DNA of 64,000 nt from Rhypophila decipiens. Its lineage: Eukaryota; Ascomycota; Sordariomycetes; Sordariales; Naviculisporaceae. The translations under genes were made by a program, and so were the position numbers. The stretch is taken from positions 744,001-808,000 of the forward strand of contig MU858047.1 of assembly GCA_033297075.1 (NCBI GenBank). The letters are read 5' to 3'. The notes beneath the pieces were generated by a model. The model searched no databases and was not told where the DNA came from. It saw nothing but the letters and a program-made list of their open reading frames with translations. Position 1 is the stretch's first letter. Every line of letters begins with the position of its first letter. Shown here one piece after another: positions 36,364 through 46,706 of the stretch.

Positions 36364-38946
36364 TCAATCCCAAAGTGATTGTGGAATGAGCGCATCGAAT
36401 ACCGGGACTGGCCCCAACGAAGAGTCGCCCGAGACCGCCCGCTCCATAGCCTGAGCTAGGGCAGCGGGATCGGTATTGAAGAGAGTGTATGGCGAGACCA
36501 GCGATGTTACTGATGACGGATCAGACATGGTGCCGTTGGAGCCCGAAAAGTCCAGAGTACATAGTGAGTCGGTAATTAAGGGCGGGGGTGCTGCCACTGA
36601 CTGTTGCTGCGGCGGGGGTGGCAAACCCACTGAGGACGGCATTGGGTCAGTATCCGGGACCATGATTGCTGGTATTGCCCCCTCGATGGCGGCATACGTG
36701 TGTGTGTTGGAAGTGTGAATGTTGGATGGTGGCCATTCCCACAGGCCGAGATTGCTTAGCATTGATCCGGGACTGCTGTCATCAGGACTTATTGTGAGCG
36801 GGGAAAATTGAGTTGCTGCGCTCTGGGTCCCCATGTTCTGCCCTGGACCAGCGAGGTTTGTCGTTTGGAGCTGGAGCTGTTGCTGTCTCTGCAGCAGGCC
36901 CTGGATCCTCTGTTGCAAGGACGTCTTCATTTGGGCCGTGACTTTCTCTGCGGCCGAAACTCCCATGCTCAACATTCTTTGACGGAGGTTCACTGGCTCG
37001 TAACTCGTCAGGCGGTTCGAGTACAAAGTCGTAGTCACGCTCAGAGTGACTGACAGGATCAGGTGAGTCTTGGCGATTACCGGCCCCAAATGAAAGCAAC
37101 TTTGCCAAAACTGGGAGGAGAAGCTCGAGAATTCTGCAAGTTTGCTCTCCATGACGCAGACAATCTGTTGAGGATGCGGAATGATGATACGGCCAATGTC
37201 GAGCTTGCGGAACCTCCCGACAATCCAACATGCGCTTAGCGCCGCTCGAGAGGCATCAGCCCATAGGAACTGACGAGCCATGGTACCGACCTCTTCCGTT
37301 CGCTGGAAGAGACTTTGGAACTGGTCGAGAATGAAAGTTTCGTGGTCCCATGCCTCCATGAGGATGCCCCTTTGCGAGGGCGAGGGGGAGGTATTAAACA
37401 GACAACCTAGGGCAATTATTGACAGAAAACTGTTGATATGTGTCGAGACCATCGACTGTTGTAGTTCCTCGACAGGGTCAGTCGATTGAAAGCCAGGTCT
37501 GAGACCTCGAGGAAGAGAAACAAGAAGCCTTTCAAATTCGTTGCGGAGATCAGCATGAAGCTGTTCCGGAGTTTTGGGCGGATTTGCTGAATGGAGAATC
37601 TTATACACGGGAGCGACGATCTTGGCAAGTTTCGCAGCCGAGATTGAGAATTCCATATCTGCCTTGGATTGCTCGTCTGGGCCGAGGTTTGGAAGGCCGT
37701 TGGTTTCTGCTTTCGGCTCCAGCGTTTGGAGGTCGGTATTGGTTGGAAGGGGGCAGTCGCTTTCTTCAAGCCGCAAGCTAAAGGCAGAGCCGCTCCTAAT
37801 ACAGTACTCAAGGTTGAGCCGTACAAAGCAGTACCATAGCCGTTTTCTCAGTTCCGCCTCGTAAGGTTTAACGTTGGTCAAGAAACTGGGGTTGCGATCA
37901 AGACGCATGCTGTTCGCCACCTGGATTGTCTGGTCATGAACCGCCACCAAGTCATATAGCTTGTCCGTTTCCGACGCCGAGATGGTGTTCATGACAAGGA
38001 TAAGAAGGAAAACCTGCATGACGTTGATGCATGGTTGCTGAAACCGCGGCGACGACTGAATCCAGCCTTCGACTTGTTTCGCGAGCCACCGGCCGTTGAG
38101 CCGCTCCGACTCGACATGTTGCATGGCAAGCGAAATCACCAGCATGACTTTACTGACCCGCACCATGTCATCCAGCTGACCAGAGTATATCAGCTCGATG
38201 TCTCTTGATACTTGGAGTGGATCGACGACGCTGTATATACGGTTGTATGTTCGGAAATACTGAGCTGCCCACCTCAGGCAGGTTTGACGGTCCGGAAAAA
38301 AGTGCCAGAGTTTGCTGAAGCCCGCGTCGGCGCTGCTCGTGGCGGGTGGCAATTTGTTTTGTATCCGGATGAGCGTCTTCAGTTCCGAGAATGCCTTCCG
38401 GCTTGGCTCGAACTCGGGTGCTCTGTCGAGGATGGCCTGGGTCACCGCCATCTCATAGCAAGGTGCCATCCAGTGGCTAACACCCATCAGATGACTTCTT
38501 GATGGCGACAAAAACGGATTATTCGTGACCTGTGAGGGCGCTTGTCGGACCACAAGGGCGACCTTTCCCACCTCTTGAAATTTTTTCTCCCGAGAACACG
38601 CCTTCTCCGGGACCGTCGCTGCGGCTTTCGATTGCTGCGGGTGACATCGTATGCGATCTTCCGGCCGGATGACCTTGCGGATGCTTTTGTGAACACGGGG
38701 TTTAGGAGTCGGGCTTTGGTCTTTGTCACCGAAACAAGGCAGTCGATCCCTATCGCTCATATAGTTGCATTGTAGCGGAATACCACGCTTGCTACATGGC
38801 TTGCATGGTAACTCGCGATCGCAACGAATCTTTCGGGCTCTGCAGTGTGAGCAGGAGACGGCCTCCCTCACTCTAGGGCGTTTCCTCCCGGCCCGTAGCT
38901 GAGATTCGAAGCTGTCAGCGCTGAGATTGCTGAACGTCAGACTCAT
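36364..38946 (-). CDS. Zn2Cys6 transcription factor with fungal-specific regulatory domain
   Basis: A single exon of 860 aa. The binuclear cluster is CX2CX6CX5CX2CX8C at residues 32-60 (CSHCRARKIRCDRELPCKPC and the last Cys60), preceded by a basic stretch RKRPRVRE. A basic linker (KPRVHKSIRKVIRPEDRIRCH) follows. The fungal transcription factor middle homology region covers about 210-560: LWHFFPDRQTCLRWAAQYFRTYNRIYSVVDP, then LRKRLWYCFVRLNLEYCIRSGSAF. Around residue 690 there is a Gln-rich run (QRIQGLLQRQQQLQLQ), and the C-terminus is Ser/Pro/Thr-rich, a likely activation region. Targets are unknown. It could control the convergent peroxidase, but nothing in the sequence shows this. Confidence 0.95.
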   Translation of the reverse strand: MSLTFSNLSADSFESQLRAGRKRPRVREAVSCSHCRARKIRCDRELPCKPCSKRGIPLQCNYMSDRDRLPCFGDKDQSPTPKPRVHKSIRKVIRPEDRIRCHPQQSKAAATVPEKACSREKKFQEVGKVALVVRQAPSQVTNNPFLSPSRSHLMGVSHWMAPCYEMAVTQAILDRAPEFEPSRKAFSELKTLIRIQNKLPPATSSADAGFSKLWHFFPDRQTCLRWAAQYFRTYNRIYSVVDPLQVSRDIELIYSGQLDDMVRVSKVMLVISLAMQHVESERLNGRWLAKQVEGWIQSSPRFQQPCINVMQVFLLILVMNTISASETDKLYDLVAVHDQTIQVANSMRLDRNPSFLTNVKPYEAELRKRLWYCFVRLNLEYCIRSGSAFSLRLEESDCPLPTNTDLQTLEPKAETNGLPNLGPDEQSKADMEFSISAAKLAKIVAPVYKILHSANPPKTPEQLHADLRNEFERLLVSLPRGLRPGFQSTDPVEELQQSMVSTHINSFLSIIALGCLFNTSPSPSQRGILMEAWDHETFILDQFQSLFQRTEEVGTMARQFLWADASRAALSACWIVGRFRKLDIGRIIIPHPQQIVCVMESKLAEFSSFSSQFWQSCFHLGPVIAKTHLILSVTLSVTTTLYSNRLTSYEPVNLRQRMLSMGVSAAEKVTAQMKTSLQQRIQGLLQRQQQLQLQTTNLAGPGQNMGTQSAATQFSPLTISPDDSSPGSMLSNLGLWEWPPSNIHTSNTHTYAAIEGAIPAIMVPDTDPMPSSVGLPPPPQQQSVAAPPPLITDSLCTLDFSGSNGTMSDPSSVTSLVSPYTLFNTDPAALAQAMERAVSGDSSLGPVPVFDALIPQSLWD

Positions 38947-41021
38947 CTTTGCGGCGCGGGTATTTCATAGAACGAGGACTCAAACTCGCAAGTTGACAGT
39001 GGTTGGTCGCTAATACGAGCAGTGTTTTGACGAGTGGTTGAAGTTAGAGCATCGATATGATGTGAAAGGTGAACGGAATGCCGTACGCGTGAGGGGTAGG
39101 GGGAAGTAATCAATGAACCACATAGTGACTAAGGTCTTTTTGGAAGCAAGATGCCCAGGATGGAGCCTTCCGTAAGACTAAGGCGATCCTGGAGTCGCGG
39201 GATCGTGAGCGCCATCACGTCCGGAACAAAGGCAGCGAGCGGCTTGAATCCGGGAATATGTCGAGGACACACTGTAGGGAAGTGCTAATACTGGGTGATG
39301 CACACAGTGAGAATTGATACGAAGTCGAAGTGCTAGGTATCGGGGTGACCGTCTTCAACTTCCTATTTGTCTTGAGGTGGGGTTGATGACGCTAGGTGTC
39401 GGGATCGAGTTTACCGGTCCAGTGGCATCAATCCCGCTTTCTTTCTGCCGTAAGTTCCAACCACAAACGGCGGAAGGTGGATCCTTTACCGTTGTTATGG
39501 GTCATAATCAGGCCATCCCGACCTCGAAGTGCCGGGGATGATCGGATCTAAGGCTCCGGAACCATCACAGTGCTGGAAACTTCCACAGACCTACAATAGT
39601 GTCCAAAACCACTTGGCCTGACCTCGCCAAGGTTTTGCCAAAGTTCACATCTTAATCCACCAGTACACGCATTTGAGAAGAAATCAGTTGTGGTACGCGT
39701 TAGAGGACGGCATAACTTACTCTCGTGACCCTTCTTTGTTACCCAAAATGCGGGATGGCGCTGGCGGAAGGAACCGATCCAGTGAGAACTTGGGATCCAG
39801 GGACAAAGAGTCAGAAAAGGGGTTGCACCAATTGGCTGGAACTACCCGCCAGAAGATGTTTTCGAACACCTTTTGCGCCAGAGGTCTTTGTTGTCTTCCA
39901 AGTTCCACGTGGATCCCGAAGGCCTTGTCATCTTGGCTGTAGAGTGGGATTTATGACTTGGCTGGTCCAGAATGTAGTCTTTGGGGTGAGAATGAGAGGA
40001 GGTAATAGTTGTACTTGTTGATAGTTGAATCAAATAATGAGAAGAAGGAAACCATATATCCAAGGACTATAGTTGATTTCAACATGAGGTTGACGAATGC
40101 TGGAACAATTGCCAAGCTTGCCAGCTTGGTGAACGTCGTGTGTGTAAGTGAGCTCGCGCAACGAATCAGGATGCAGGATTCTAGTTAAAGTGGAGCATGC
40201 CAGCGCTCTGCTTCTCATTGGACAGCAAGCCGGGTGACTGTCTTGATCCGGAAAGCGCCTGGCGTAAAAATAGCGCAGCATGGTGACATCCCGATCGTAC
40301 ACCAGTGTAAAATTCGTGCTTGGCAATGCTGCAAGAGACCCTTGTCGTCTCCAATCCCCCAGATTCTCTTCAACCTCCAAGCGCCGAACTGTGGACTGAC
40401 ACACAACCCTGATCGCCTGTTTGTCGAATCGGCTTTTTTGTCCACCTACCATTTCGCTTCACCTCTAACAGCGGCTCACCAAACCAGCCGAGAAAGAGCC
40501 TCATCAAATCGATTGCAACCACGTGGTGCATCATGGTAGCTTCGTCAAATTTCCTCCGCTGTCCTGGAATCTTCAGGCGCTAGGCACAATGGATCATGAC
40601 CAAACAACAATAGACGCCTCGGCTCATTGTCCCGAGTCGTCGGACAGCAGACAATAGACCCGTTTGGCTCAAGCTCTTTCTTCCATTGTTCTCATTATAA
40701 AACAAGAACCTTCCTTCTTATTGCATTGTTTCGAAAACTTTTTCTCATTGTGATATGCTTGTTCGGCCTTTGTCTTTTTTTCTATTTCCTTAGTCCATTG
40801 TTCTTTTTCCTTGTGTCAAGGGCGTCTTGAATTTCCTTTTTGGTTTACCTACGTCTCCGTTAAACATAATCTCCTCTTCATAACTGTCGTTGTACCTCCC
40901 ATTTTCCGCCAGTCTACATCGGCGCCATCCTCCAATAATCACCAACACCGTTTGATACGGCTCACATTCTTTGAAGCTTTTATTCATTTCAAATTTCGCA
41001 TTCATTCCACTTTAGCCCACC
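38947..41021. other. Intergenic region: two divergent promoters
   Basis: 2.1 kb separates the regulator and the Fig1-like gene, transcribed away from each other. No supported gene. The segment 40670-40960 is strongly T/C-rich (CTTCCTTCTTATTG, TTTTTCTATTTCC), as expected of a fungal promoter and leader. Confidence 0.4.
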
Positions 41022-41953
41022 ATGGCCGGTATCCTCAGTCTCGCAACCAAGATCATTGCACGTGAGTCAACCTTGATATGACAGATTACCTAAGATCTAG
41101 ACAGCTAACATGACCCTCATAGCCAAGTTCTTGCTCCTTCGCTTGATTCCCTACACCCTGATTATCCCAGTCATTCTCTTTGAGGGTAAGAATCACCTAG
41201 CCTCCTCTGATGTTCAATCGCCTCTAACAGATTTTCCATTTAGCTCTGTCCCTCTCCGGTTGCGTAGGCAACTCTCCGACAATTCCTAGCCTGTACATCG
41301 TCTCGATCCGCTCCTCGCAAAACACAACCATCGCATCAAAACAAGTCCGTCTCGGTTTCTTCGGAATCTGCGGTGGTGATGGCGATGACTTCCAGTGCAG
41401 GCCGTCTTCGGGGATGACTGGGGACACCTTGGCGCCCCTTCTGTTCCCCGACATCAACTTTGGCAACGCGGCCAACAGCACCGGTCCAAACTTGAAGGCC
41501 AATGCGACTGCCACCAGTGCCAAAGATGCAGCCTTCCTAAAAGATATCATTGATGCTGCTATCGACTTGCAAGGCCAGGTTTATGTCACCATTCTTGCTG
41601 CCGCGGCTTTCTTCTTCCTCCTTGGAGTTGTGTTCCTGCTGCTCCACAAGCGAGATGTCAAGAATCCCAACCCGGATAAGCCGCTTCGCAGCAAGATCTT
41701 CAAGCGCGGAACTTACGGTCTCTTGGCGCTCTCGACCGGCCTTATTTTCACTGCAGCATTAGCCACGACCGAGGCCGCGGGAGTCTTGAAGCATTCTACC
41801 CAGTCAATCAACAACATGCCTGTGTTCATGAAGGAGGGCATCACTCTACAGGTTCTCCAGTGGATGTCTTTTGGGTTCTCGATGCTATTCACTCTTGCCA
41901 CACCAATCTTGGCGAAGCCTGGATTTGCTCCCTTTAACAAGAGCATGGTCTAG
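41022..41953 (+). CDS. Fig1-like calcium regulator / membrane fusion protein
   Basis: Three exons, 41022..41061, 41123..41185 and 41244..41953, give 270 aa. Both introns are about 60 bp in phase 1. The topology is that of the Fig1/claudin-like family: a first membrane segment LLLRLIPYTLIIPVILFE, an outside loop with GCVGNSPTIPSLYIVSI and LGFFGICGGDG (conserved Gly/Cys), then three membrane segments (VTILAAAAFFFLLGVVFLLL, YGLLALSTGLIFTAALA, VLQWMSFGFSMLFTLA). Yeast Fig1 takes part in low-affinity calcium uptake and cell fusion during mating. Homologues in filamentous fungi act in hyphal growth and mating. The family call is good; a direct role in mating is inference. Confidence 0.82.
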
Positions 41954-42736
41954 AGGGAGCACAGAATGAGGGGTCTGCACATATCTCATTGAGCTTTTAA
42001 ATACAAGGAAGCCCCAGCGGCTAGGGAGTGTCTATATGCTTGGTATTCCAGCGAGCACTACACATAAGACCATGAACATAATCGCATTTACAGGCGTCAC
42101 CGGTTCATTGCAAAAGTAGAATTAATATGAAATTCACTCAGTATTAACTTGACATCTCCTCCACTTTTGGTGACATGCTTTGTTGGCTATCTAAGTAAAT
42201 AGCCGGACATCCTTTTACCCCAGGCATACTAACTCTAGCTTGACAAGTTTACCGAAGATATTGGTAGCAAGTCCGGAATCTTGAATCTTCCGGTGATTAC
42301 TAGACCATTTTGTCAGACTGATATGCAGCGGGTCATGGTGCAGCAACTATATTCCGGCATCTGGAAACTTAAAGCCGGTCCGTAAGCTGTGTAGGTGGCT
42401 ATAGACTGTCAGCTTCCTGGCGTTGGTTGGAGTTTTCGTATGCGTAGTATTGCAGATGATTCAGCAAACCCTCCGTTTACGAAACACATACGTCCTAACG
42501 GAGCCCGGGGTGCTCTATCGGTTTAGAATGCCATGCATTCAGCCTCAAGGGCCTCAATCATGATTTTCGTGTAGCAAGGCAATATGAGCAATGTTGGCAA
42601 TCGGCTTTTGGCAAGGCTGTCGCCAGTAATCTTGCGTTTGCCGGTTGGAGCATGCCAGAGGTGCGAGCGTGACAACTATTCCGTGGATGCAAAGGTTGAG
42701 AGTTGATGATGGGTTATGAAATTGTCTCAGGGAGGA
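41954..42736. other. Convergent intergenic region
   Basis: 783 bp between two convergent genes. Nothing beyond likely 3' ends was seen. Confidence 0.4.
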
Positions 42737-43849
42737 TCAGACAGAGTCGTAGTCATGAAAAACAAATTGATCGCCAATCCCAGCAAGTGTGACGGAGTCA
42801 GTGACGGACCCATTTGATCCGCGGGGGAAGAGACAAGAGGGCCGGGAGGTGTACAGCCGGCCCATCATCTGATCGAGCATCTGGACGCAATAATCGTCGA
42901 TGCTTGTAGTCTCGGCTGCTGCGACGGTAGGGCCAGAGGGAGAGGAGGGGACATTGTCACCCTTGGAATAGTTGCCGCCGGAAGCTGTGCCAGGCTGGTA
43001 AATCAGTCGTCCAAAGAGCCTGTCGTCTGTGCTGGCGAGCCACTCGAGCAGCGCGTTCGAGGGAGGGCGAATTGGCTCCTCGTAACACTCGGGAGAGGGT
43101 GAACGAAAGGGCATCTGGCGATCCATTAGGGCTACCATTTGCGAGAACTCCTGATCCTCGGCGAGAACGTCCCAGAGGTCATTGACGCGAGCACTGTCAC
43201 GGTCGCGGTTGCGGTTGCGGCCACGGTGACGCTTACGGCCGCGCTGCTCTTGGCTGTTCGGGGACGTCTTGGGAGTGGTGGTGCTTGATTTCGACGCCTC
43301 GTAGGAGACCTGAACAATTCCTCCCCTGTCGAAGCTATCCGGGTCGCATGTGTCGGCGACGAGGTAGGTGGTCATTTCGGCCATTTTGGAATTTCGAAGG
43401 CGAGCTTCAGAAACAGTGGGAGTTGTTGGAGTTTTGTGGCTGATGTTCGCTCCGGCTGCCCTGTTGCTTGTAGCACTTTTGGATCCGTCCGGTTGAGATG
43501 CGGTCAGAGTTGGGATCTGCTTGGAAGGCATCTTGATTCCTTTGCTAGGGTCCCAGAGACGGTCGTCGTCGGCCTTTGGCGCTTTTCTTGCGTCTCCCTG
43601 CTTCCCCCATCCCTTTGGCTTTTTGCGAGCACCAGTGTTTGTGATCTTGGTCTCTACATAAGGCTTGTCCTTTGCAGTGATTATTGTCTGGCGAGTTCTT
43701 CCTTTATCAGGAGTGAGAGTGTCTCCGGCTGATCTGGATGGTGTTGCGGTCTTTGGTTGCCGGGTGCCAGCACCCGCACCTGCATCACTGGGACTGACGA
43801 CGGTAGTGGTGCCAGTGGCAGCCTGACGTCTGCTTGGCCGTCGAGCCAT
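42737..43849 (-). CDS. Disordered basic hypothetical protein
   Basis: A single exon of 370 aa from ATG to stop. The first half is low-complexity, rich in Thr, Ser, Pro, Lys and Arg, and starts MARRPSRRQ. A strongly basic Arg/Asn tract (QRGRKRHRGRNRNRDRDS, about 206-223) could bind nucleic acid or be a nuclear signal. Two more ordered pieces follow: DLWDVLAEDQEFSQMVALMDRQ and SNALLEWLASTDDRLFGRLIY. I recognise no domain. Codon use and the long uninterrupted frame support a real gene. It is convergent with the Fig1-like gene and flanks the MITE. Confidence 0.65.
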   Translation of the reverse strand: MARRPSRRQAATGTTTVVSPSDAGAGAGTRQPKTATPSRSAGDTLTPDKGRTRQTIITAKDKPYVETKITNTGARKKPKGWGKQGDARKAPKADDDRLWDPSKGIKMPSKQIPTLTASQPDGSKSATSNRAAGANISHKTPTTPTVSEARLRNSKMAEMTTYLVADTCDPDSFDRGGIVQVSYEASKSSTTTPKTSPNSQEQRGRKRHRGRNRNRDRDSARVNDLWDVLAEDQEFSQMVALMDRQMPFRSPSPECYEEPIRPPSNALLEWLASTDDRLFGRLIYQPGTASGGNYSKGDNVPSSPSGPTVAAAETTSIDDYCVQMLDQMMGRLYTSRPSCLFPRGSNGSVTDSVTLAGIGDQFVFHDYDSV

Positions 43850-44120
43850 TCTTTCGATGCCTCAATCCGGTTCCGTGGTCTTGAATTTGATCAATCCAAC
43901 ATTTATGCTAGAGTTGTATATTGTCGGTGAGTGACCTGAGTTGTTTGACCGTGAGCAAGCAGCGGACGGTTAATTAGTAGCTCAGAAATTCGAAGGAAAT
44001 AGAGTTTAGGAAAGAAAAACGGTGGGAGGGGGCTTTATTTAGTCTAACGAAACGGAAGTGTAATTTTGACTTACACGCCGTGTAATTGGTCCGCTGACTC
44101 CGCTCTGTGCGAACTCCACT

Positions 44121-44545
44121 TAACGTGCGTGATAAGCGAGTGCCGCAGACAAGCGAGTGCCGCACTTGAAAATCCACACATAACCCTGAAAATCTGCCTC
44201 TTCTAAAAACACCAAATCTAAATATAAATCTAAGCCATTTTAGATATGATTTCATCAATGCCTTCTTTGATTGTGAGAATGCCAAAATCTAGGCTGACTC
44301 GCGTTGGCTTTGATATAAAGGTAGCTTCCTTAGGGTTTTATAGAGGAGCAAGAAATAAAACAAGATGCAACTCCAACTAAGCAAGTTTTGAATAATAACT
44401 AATATAAATTATAGCTTATAGGTATTAAACAGGCTATCACGAGAGTTAGAAGGATTTCTATTAAAAGTTCGTCGATTTTGGAAGGATGGATTCTGAGGGT
44501 TATGTATGGATATCCAGGTGCGGCGCTCGCTTATCACGCACGTTA
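44121..44545. mobile_element. MITE with TA target duplication (Tc1/mariner-like)
   Basis: A 421 bp element (44123..44543) bounded by terminal inverted repeats and a TA duplication (44121-44122 and 44544-44545). The outer ends read ACGTGCGTGATAAGCG and its exact reverse complement. The inverted similarity extends for about 55 bp per arm, with mismatches. The left arm holds an extra 17 bp repeat (AAGCGAGTGCCGC... at 44134-44150 and again at 44151-44167), so the arms differ in length. The interior is AT-rich and has no transposase frame. The TA duplication and size suggest a non-autonomous Tc1/mariner-superfamily element. Confidence 0.85.
44134..44167 (+). repeat. 17 bp tandem duplication in the left MITE arm
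   Basis: Two adjacent copies of AAGCGAGTGCCGCnnn (differing only in the last three bases). The right arm has one copy. Subterminal repeats of this kind are often transposase-binding sites. Confidence 0.7.
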
Positions 44546-45203
44546 CCTTTTTCGCCCGATGTACTAGTGTCACCGAGTTTAGGGTTCAGGGACCGGCGCA
44601 CTTGGCACTTCTCTTATTTTGACGTCAACGATGAGGATTACGTCGTGATTGGTTTTGTGAGATAAATGCTCATGGCAAATTTCCATCAGAATCTGGGTAA
44701 TCAATACCAATGAGCACCCATTCGTCGAATTCTGGTCTTGTTGGCATGTATATCGGGATCACTTCAAGAGCAACATGCCCAATGATGATGAAAAGACCGA
44801 CCGAACAAGGCAGAACTAGCCAACAAAGGTATTGTCTCTCCTTGTTCAGACAGTAAGTAACTAGTAACCTCAGTTATACAGCTCTACTTTGGCTGGCGAC
44901 AAAGATGAACGGGAGTGACCTCCTGTGACAAAGAAGAAAGAAGACTGCAAACCAACAGATCTGAAACTTGGGCTTATTGTTCTCCTACACATTCTTTATC
45001 ATGTAATGCTGCAATTCTGGTCCCTCACCATGTCCCGGGAACAACTTGCCATGTTCTTGGGAGCATTATCTCTGAAGAAATTACTTAAAGCCCAATGATC
45101 TCTGCCAAGTGGGATATGTTACGACAGATCAAAACAAACAACATCAGCATATACAGTTACAAAATCTCTGGTAGACAGGTAATTTGTATTGACAACGTTC
45201 AAG

Positions 45204-46562
45204 ATGGCTGCTAACACAACCTTTACACCCACAGGGGCTATGGCCCAGTGGAGTCTTGTCAAGTATTACCCATGGTACGTCAAACGTGAGTTCGCTCCTG
45301 GTATTACTGTCCATCGATTCTACCGGGACTCTCAATATAGGTGGCTTCAAAGGTTCCCGAAGGGAACCCCTATGCATGCCATATTTCAGCTCATGCGCAA
45401 CGATGGTGTTTATACCATCGTTGAGGTACTGGAAGCTCGAACCTCTGTGCTAGGCCCGCCTGACGGAGCTGGTACTTTCAATCCGATCGCTGATTTATCC
45501 CGTTACCCCAAAAACAGTCTTGTGGTAAATTTCAGCTTCTTTGTGCACTGCCCGAACTTGTTCCGGCGGAAAGAGGACGAGGGAATGTTGTGGGGCGAGG
45601 GCCTACACTATCCTGTTGGTGAGTGTTCGTACACGGACAAATTTGTCCCTGTATCCATGAGCTACAAGGACGTATTCGCGCCTCGTGTCATGACCGATGG
45701 CTCCTATGCCACTACAGGGCCTTCTCTTCACGAAGGCCTGGACATGACGCAGCCAAGCCATGGTAAGATAAACACCCCCAAGGGACGTTTCGAATATTTT
45801 CGGCTCGATCACGAGGGTAACCTTATCAACAACCCAATCTGGGACTCGCTGGAGAACAGTGACATACAACTTAGAAACTGCGTGAATTTCGAGCAGGTGG
45901 GCCCAGGCCGGATAGAAGCCACCCCCTTAGTAAAAGGGTCAACGGTTTCTGTCAAGGCTGAGATTGAAGGCTTCCTGTCCCACGGCAAGTCTGTAGCGCG
46001 ACGCGCAAATGGCGAATGGGCACTGGCCACTAAAATGACTCCGCAGGTCAATGGCATCATCAAGAGCAAGTGGGCATCTATCCCGGGCAACATTTCCCAT
46101 GCTGGTCAGCCAAACGAGCGAGCCGGCATCACTGAGCACCCCAATGGAACCGTCGTATCGCACACATACACGTGTGAGCGACCAGATGGAATAAGTATCA
46201 ACCGACAACGCCTGATCATGGCAGCCGGTTGCCGGTTCCTCGGACTCGAGTTCACCGATATTCAGCCGGGCAAGGCCTACGGACTGGATGGTGGGCCGAG
46301 CATCATACAAGCGATGGTTGTGTCACCAGAAACCGGATCTTTCCGGATCCTGTCCATGGGAGACACAACCAAAGGCATCCTGGAGGACTCTCCCTGGATC
46401 TCTTCCCAGCAGGCCGCCCAAGTTCCACCTGTCCGAAAAGTCGCGAATGTCATGGTGATCCGCTCGGCCCGTCGCCATATCGCACCCATTCGGAGACCTT
46501 CGAAAACCGACCAACTGATTGGTAAGTTCAGGGGACTCAGTGTCACCAAAGGTAATATTTAA
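45204..46562 (+). CDS. Unrecognised 452 aa protein next to a terpene synthase
   Basis: A single exon from ATG 45204 to stop, 452 aa. I do not recognise the family. It has no signal peptide, membrane segment, Rossmann motif, heme or metal signature. The composition is that of a folded protein with many beta-type segments: SLVKYYPWYVKREFAPGITV, RFYRDSQYRWLQRFPKGTP, NSLVVNFSFFVHCPNLFRR, and toward the end RQRLIMAAGCRFLGLEF and GGPSIIQAMVVSPETGSFRIL. The last 40 residues are basic (IRSARRHIAPIRRPSK). It lies tail to tail with the BcABA3-type synthase, 144 bp away, so a role in the same pathway is possible. A Diels-Alderase or lipocalin-like fold is one idea I could not support. Confidence 0.8.
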   Translation: MAANTTFTPTGAMAQWSLVKYYPWYVKREFAPGITVHRFYRDSQYRWLQRFPKGTPMHAIFQLMRNDGVYTIVEVLEARTSVLGPPDGAGTFNPIADLSRYPKNSLVVNFSFFVHCPNLFRRKEDEGMLWGEGLHYPVGECSYTDKFVPVSMSYKDVFAPRVMTDGSYATTGPSLHEGLDMTQPSHGKINTPKGRFEYFRLDHEGNLINNPIWDSLENSDIQLRNCVNFEQVGPGRIEATPLVKGSTVSVKAEIEGFLSHGKSVARRANGEWALATKMTPQVNGIIKSKWASIPGNISHAGQPNERAGITEHPNGTVVSHTYTCERPDGISINRQRLIMAAGCRFLGLEFTDIQPGKAYGLDGGPSIIQAMVVSPETGSFRILSMGDTTKGILEDSPWISSQQAAQVPPVRKVANVMVIRSARRHIAPIRRPSKTDQLIGKFRGLSVTKGNI

Positions 46563-46706
46563 TAATATCATTTCCTATCCTATATAATCCCTTGTATCAA
46601 AGTCTTGACATCTAATTCAATCGTGACATATCGTTGTTTATGACAGGTCTGGTAATCCTAGGTAATAATCTCAATGTATAGTACCATGTATGAAACCCGC
46701 CACCTA

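Noticed and set aside
43974..44285. 103-codon minus-strand frame reading into the MITE as a transposase remnant
   Set aside because: No DDE or helix-turn-helix features are visible and the frame crosses the element border, so it is not an element-encoded gene.
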